This document shows, one piece after another, positions 6,862-8,383 of a stretch of 8,383 bases of DNA. Source of the stretch: Prolixibacteraceae bacterium. GTDB lineage: Bacteria; Bacteroidota; Bacteroidia; Bacteroidales; Prolixibacteraceae. The stretch's first letter is position 1, and the number at the start of each line of letters is the position of its first letter. The notes below the pieces were generated by a model, which ran no database searches, was not told where the DNA came from, and was given only the letters and a program-made list of their open reading frames with translations. The translations under genes and the position numbers were made by a program. Location: NCBI GenBank assembly GCA_027451165.1, contig DAIDJX010000143.1, positions 1-8,383 of the forward strand, read 5' to 3'.

Positions 6862-7581
6862 ATGGGTGAAATCTTCGGAAAAATCCAGATCAGCCAAACG
6901 CTAAGCCAGAAAATTGAACGCAGGATCGAAGAGGCTATCCGCGGGAAAAAATTTATTCCCGGCGACAAACTCCCGACAGAAAAAGAACTGTGTGCCAGTT
7001 TTGCCGTAAGCAGAACAGCGCTGAGAGAAGCTCTTCGCAGGTTGCATGCCCGTGGACTGATCGAAATCAGAAAAGGCAGCGGAATGGTTGTTTCCGGGAT
7101 CTCCATGGAAGATGCCATTAAATCGCTAAACCTGTATTACGATCTGAAGTTTGATTCCCAGTTGATCAGTCAGATCATTGAAGTCAGACGCCTTTTTGAA
7201 CCCGAAATCGCCCGGCTGGCATCCAGAAACCGGACTGAAACTGATTTGGATTTGCTCAGGGAAAACATCAAAGAATTGGCAGAAAGTGACCCTGACAATA
7301 CACAGAAAGAAGTGGATATGATCAACCACTTCCATATGAATCTCTCGAAAGCTACAGGAAATCCAATTATCCAGATTACCATGGAACCCATCTATTCTCT
7401 TCTTCCAAGAATGAGAAACCTGATTTATGGGAATGTAGAAGGTGAAAAAGAATATAACCTGCGGCTTCAGCAACTGATACTGGAAGCTGTAGAAATTCAG
7501 GATGGAGAAAAAGCCTGGGAATTTTCCGTCGAACTGCTTGAGCGAAACATGGAAATTTATAACAAGTATTTCAAAGATTGA
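6862..7581 (+). CDS. GntR/FadR-subfamily transcriptional regulator
   Basis: This 239-aa DNA-binding regulator carries an N-terminal winged helix-turn-helix at about 11-78. It contains FIPGDKLPTEKEL, the recognition region FAVSRTALREALRRLHARGLIE, and the wing KGSGMVV. The C-terminal all-helical region (about 100-239) has the FCD layout: IIEVRRLFEPEIARLAS, then NHFHMNLSKATGNPII. Of the usual FCD metal ligands only the His of the FH motif (H158) is evident. The positions normally holding an upstream Asp and two later His appear to be other residues (Gln near 203, Leu near 225), so it may sense ligand without a bound metal. Start ATG 6862 is preferred to an in-frame TTG at 6856. A terminator separates it from susD; its stop overlaps the next gene. 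It probably controls neighbouring transport or catabolic genes; the effector is unknown. Confidence 0.92.
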   Translation: MGEIFGKIQISQTLSQKIERRIEEAIRGKKFIPGDKLPTEKELCASFAVSRTALREALRRLHARGLIEIRKGSGMVVSGISMEDAIKSLNLYYDLKFDSQLISQIIEVRRLFEPEIARLASRNRTETDLDLLRENIKELAESDPDNTQKEVDMINHFHMNLSKATGNPIIQITMEPIYSLLPRMRNLIYGNVEGEKEYNLRLQQLILEAVEIQDGEKAWEFSVELLERNMEIYNKYFKD

Positions 7582-8383
7582 TACAAAAAATATTTACAAC
7601 TTATTTTCTTTCGGCTATTATCATTGGTTTTTTCGTACCACCAGTTGTTGCCCAGCCCTTCACCTTCGCCCATATCACCGATACCCATGTGGGAGGTTCA
7701 ACCGGCGCTGAAGACCTTGAAAAAACAGTTGCCGATATAAATTCCTTACCTGAAATCAGCTTTGTCCTGGTGACTGGCGACATTACCGAATTCGGCTCCG
7801 GGGATGAACTGCGGACGGCCAAATCCATCCTGGATAAACTGAACAAAACATGGTTCGTGGTTCCGGGAAACCACGATTCCAAATGGTCGGAAAGCGGCTG
7901 CAACGATTTCGTTACCATCTTCGGATCTGAGACTTTTGCCTTTGAAAAAAACGGCTACCTCTTCGTGGGCACTTCCAGCGGCCCCAACATGCGTATGGCG
8001 CCCGGACTGGTACCCCGCGAACAGGTGGTCTGGCTTGACTCCATCCTTTCCCGCCTGAAAAACCCGGAACAACCTGTCATTTTTGTCAACCATTATACAC
8101 TGGATGAGTCCCTGTCAAACAGCCATAAAGTCATCCAAACCCTGAAAAAGGGAAATATTCAACTCCAACTGCTCGGCCATGGCCATGCCAATAAATTATA
8201 TGATTTCCAGGGTATCCCCGGAATCATGGGCCGTTCCAACCTTCAGACAGCCCGCGCTGCTGTGGGATATAACCTGGTGACTATCCGTAATGACTCCATT
8301 TTTTACCGGGAAAGAAATCCTGGAGAAGGGACCTTACCGGAATGGCTGAAATTGGGGATGAAGGCACAGGCTAAGGCTAAGGT
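7578..8383 (+). CDS. Exported calcineurin-like metallophosphoesterase, 3' end outside window
   Basis: The frame is open from a TTG at 7578 to the window end (268 codons, no stop). An in-frame TAA at 7560-7562 and the lack of ATG or GTG between make TTG the only standard start; it overlaps the regulator's TGA as TTGA. Translation from there immediately gives a signal peptide: IQK, then a hydrophobic core (FLSAIIIGFFV) and VVAQ, with probable cleavage near residue 25. The dimetal phosphoesterase set is complete: DTH (D35, H37), GDIT (D68), GNHD (N98, H99), NHYT (H172) and GHGH (H201, H203). The mature enzyme would act outside the cytoplasm, hydrolysing phosphomono- or diesters; substrate is unknown. 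By residue 245 the phosphoesterase core appears finished and the reading continues, so a further C-terminal domain may lie beyond the edge. Overlap suggests translational coupling to the regulator. Confidence 0.88.
   Translation, partial: MIQKIFTTYFLSAIIIGFFVPPVVAQPFTFAHITDTHVGGSTGAEDLEKTVADINSLPEISFVLVTGDITEFGSGDELRTAKSILDKLNKTWFVVPGNHDSKWSESGCNDFVTIFGSETFAFEKNGYLFVGTSSGPNMRMAPGLVPREQVVWLDSILSRLKNPEQPVIFVNHYTLDESLSNSHKVIQTLKKGNIQLQLLGHGHANKLYDFQGIPGIMGRSNLQTARAAVGYNLVTIRNDSIFYRERNPGEGTLPEWLKLGMKAQAKAK

Noticed and set aside
8368..8383. Short tandem AGGCTA repeat at the window end
   Set aside because: It has barely more than two copies, lies inside the phosphoesterase frame encoding alternating Ala and Lys, and is cut by the window edge; too little to call.

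Overview
The window looks like a chromosomal segment from a member of the Bacteroidota. The main evidence is a SusC/RagA-type TonB-dependent receptor followed 24 bp later by a SusD/RagB lipoprotein, together with the absence of clear Shine-Dalgarno sequences. All recognisable genes lie on the + strand.

Layout, left to right. (1) Bases 1-183 are the C-terminal 60 codons of an NlpC/P60 (C40) cell-wall peptidase. (2) A gap of about 200 bp (184-385) holds a striking 102-nt imperfect palindrome (246-347) built from eight CACNGTG-like heptamers. (3) 386-1528 encodes a dipeptide epimerase of the enolase superfamily with a Tat-type, probably lipoprotein, signal peptide. (4) A 157-bp AT-rich gap (1529-1685) contains an 18-bp dyad. 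(5) 1686-4940 is one full-length SusC-like receptor reading frame cut by a single in-frame TAG at 2586-2588. This leaves a 300-aa N-terminal piece (signal, carboxypeptidase-regulatory-like domain, plug) and an open frame for the whole beta-barrel. (6) 4965-6788 encodes the SusD-like lipoprotein. (7) A strong stem-loop terminator lies at 6800-6824. (8) 6862-7581 encodes a GntR/FadR-type regulator with an FCD-like ligand domain. (9) From 7578 to the window end runs an exported metallophosphoesterase. It starts at a TTG overlapping the regulator's stop codon and is cut off by the window edge.

How the genes may work together (inference). A C40 peptidase next to a dipeptide epimerase is the classic pairing for murein-peptide breakdown: the peptidase releases L-Ala-D-Glu and the epimerase converts it to L-Ala-L-Glu. 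Here the epimerase carries an export signal, so the step would occur in the periplasm or at a membrane. The SusC/SusD pair downstream could import the oligomeric substrate. No glycoside hydrolase, lyase or protease lies inside the window to fix that substrate, and the two blocks may be independent. The GntR-metallophosphoesterase pair is separated from susD by the terminator and is probably its own unit; the regulator is the obvious local candidate to control the SusCD genes.

Most notable observations: the lone amber codon in an otherwise intact SusC, the mirror-symmetric heptamer array before the epimerase, the exported epimerase, and the TTG-started overlapping metallophosphoesterase.
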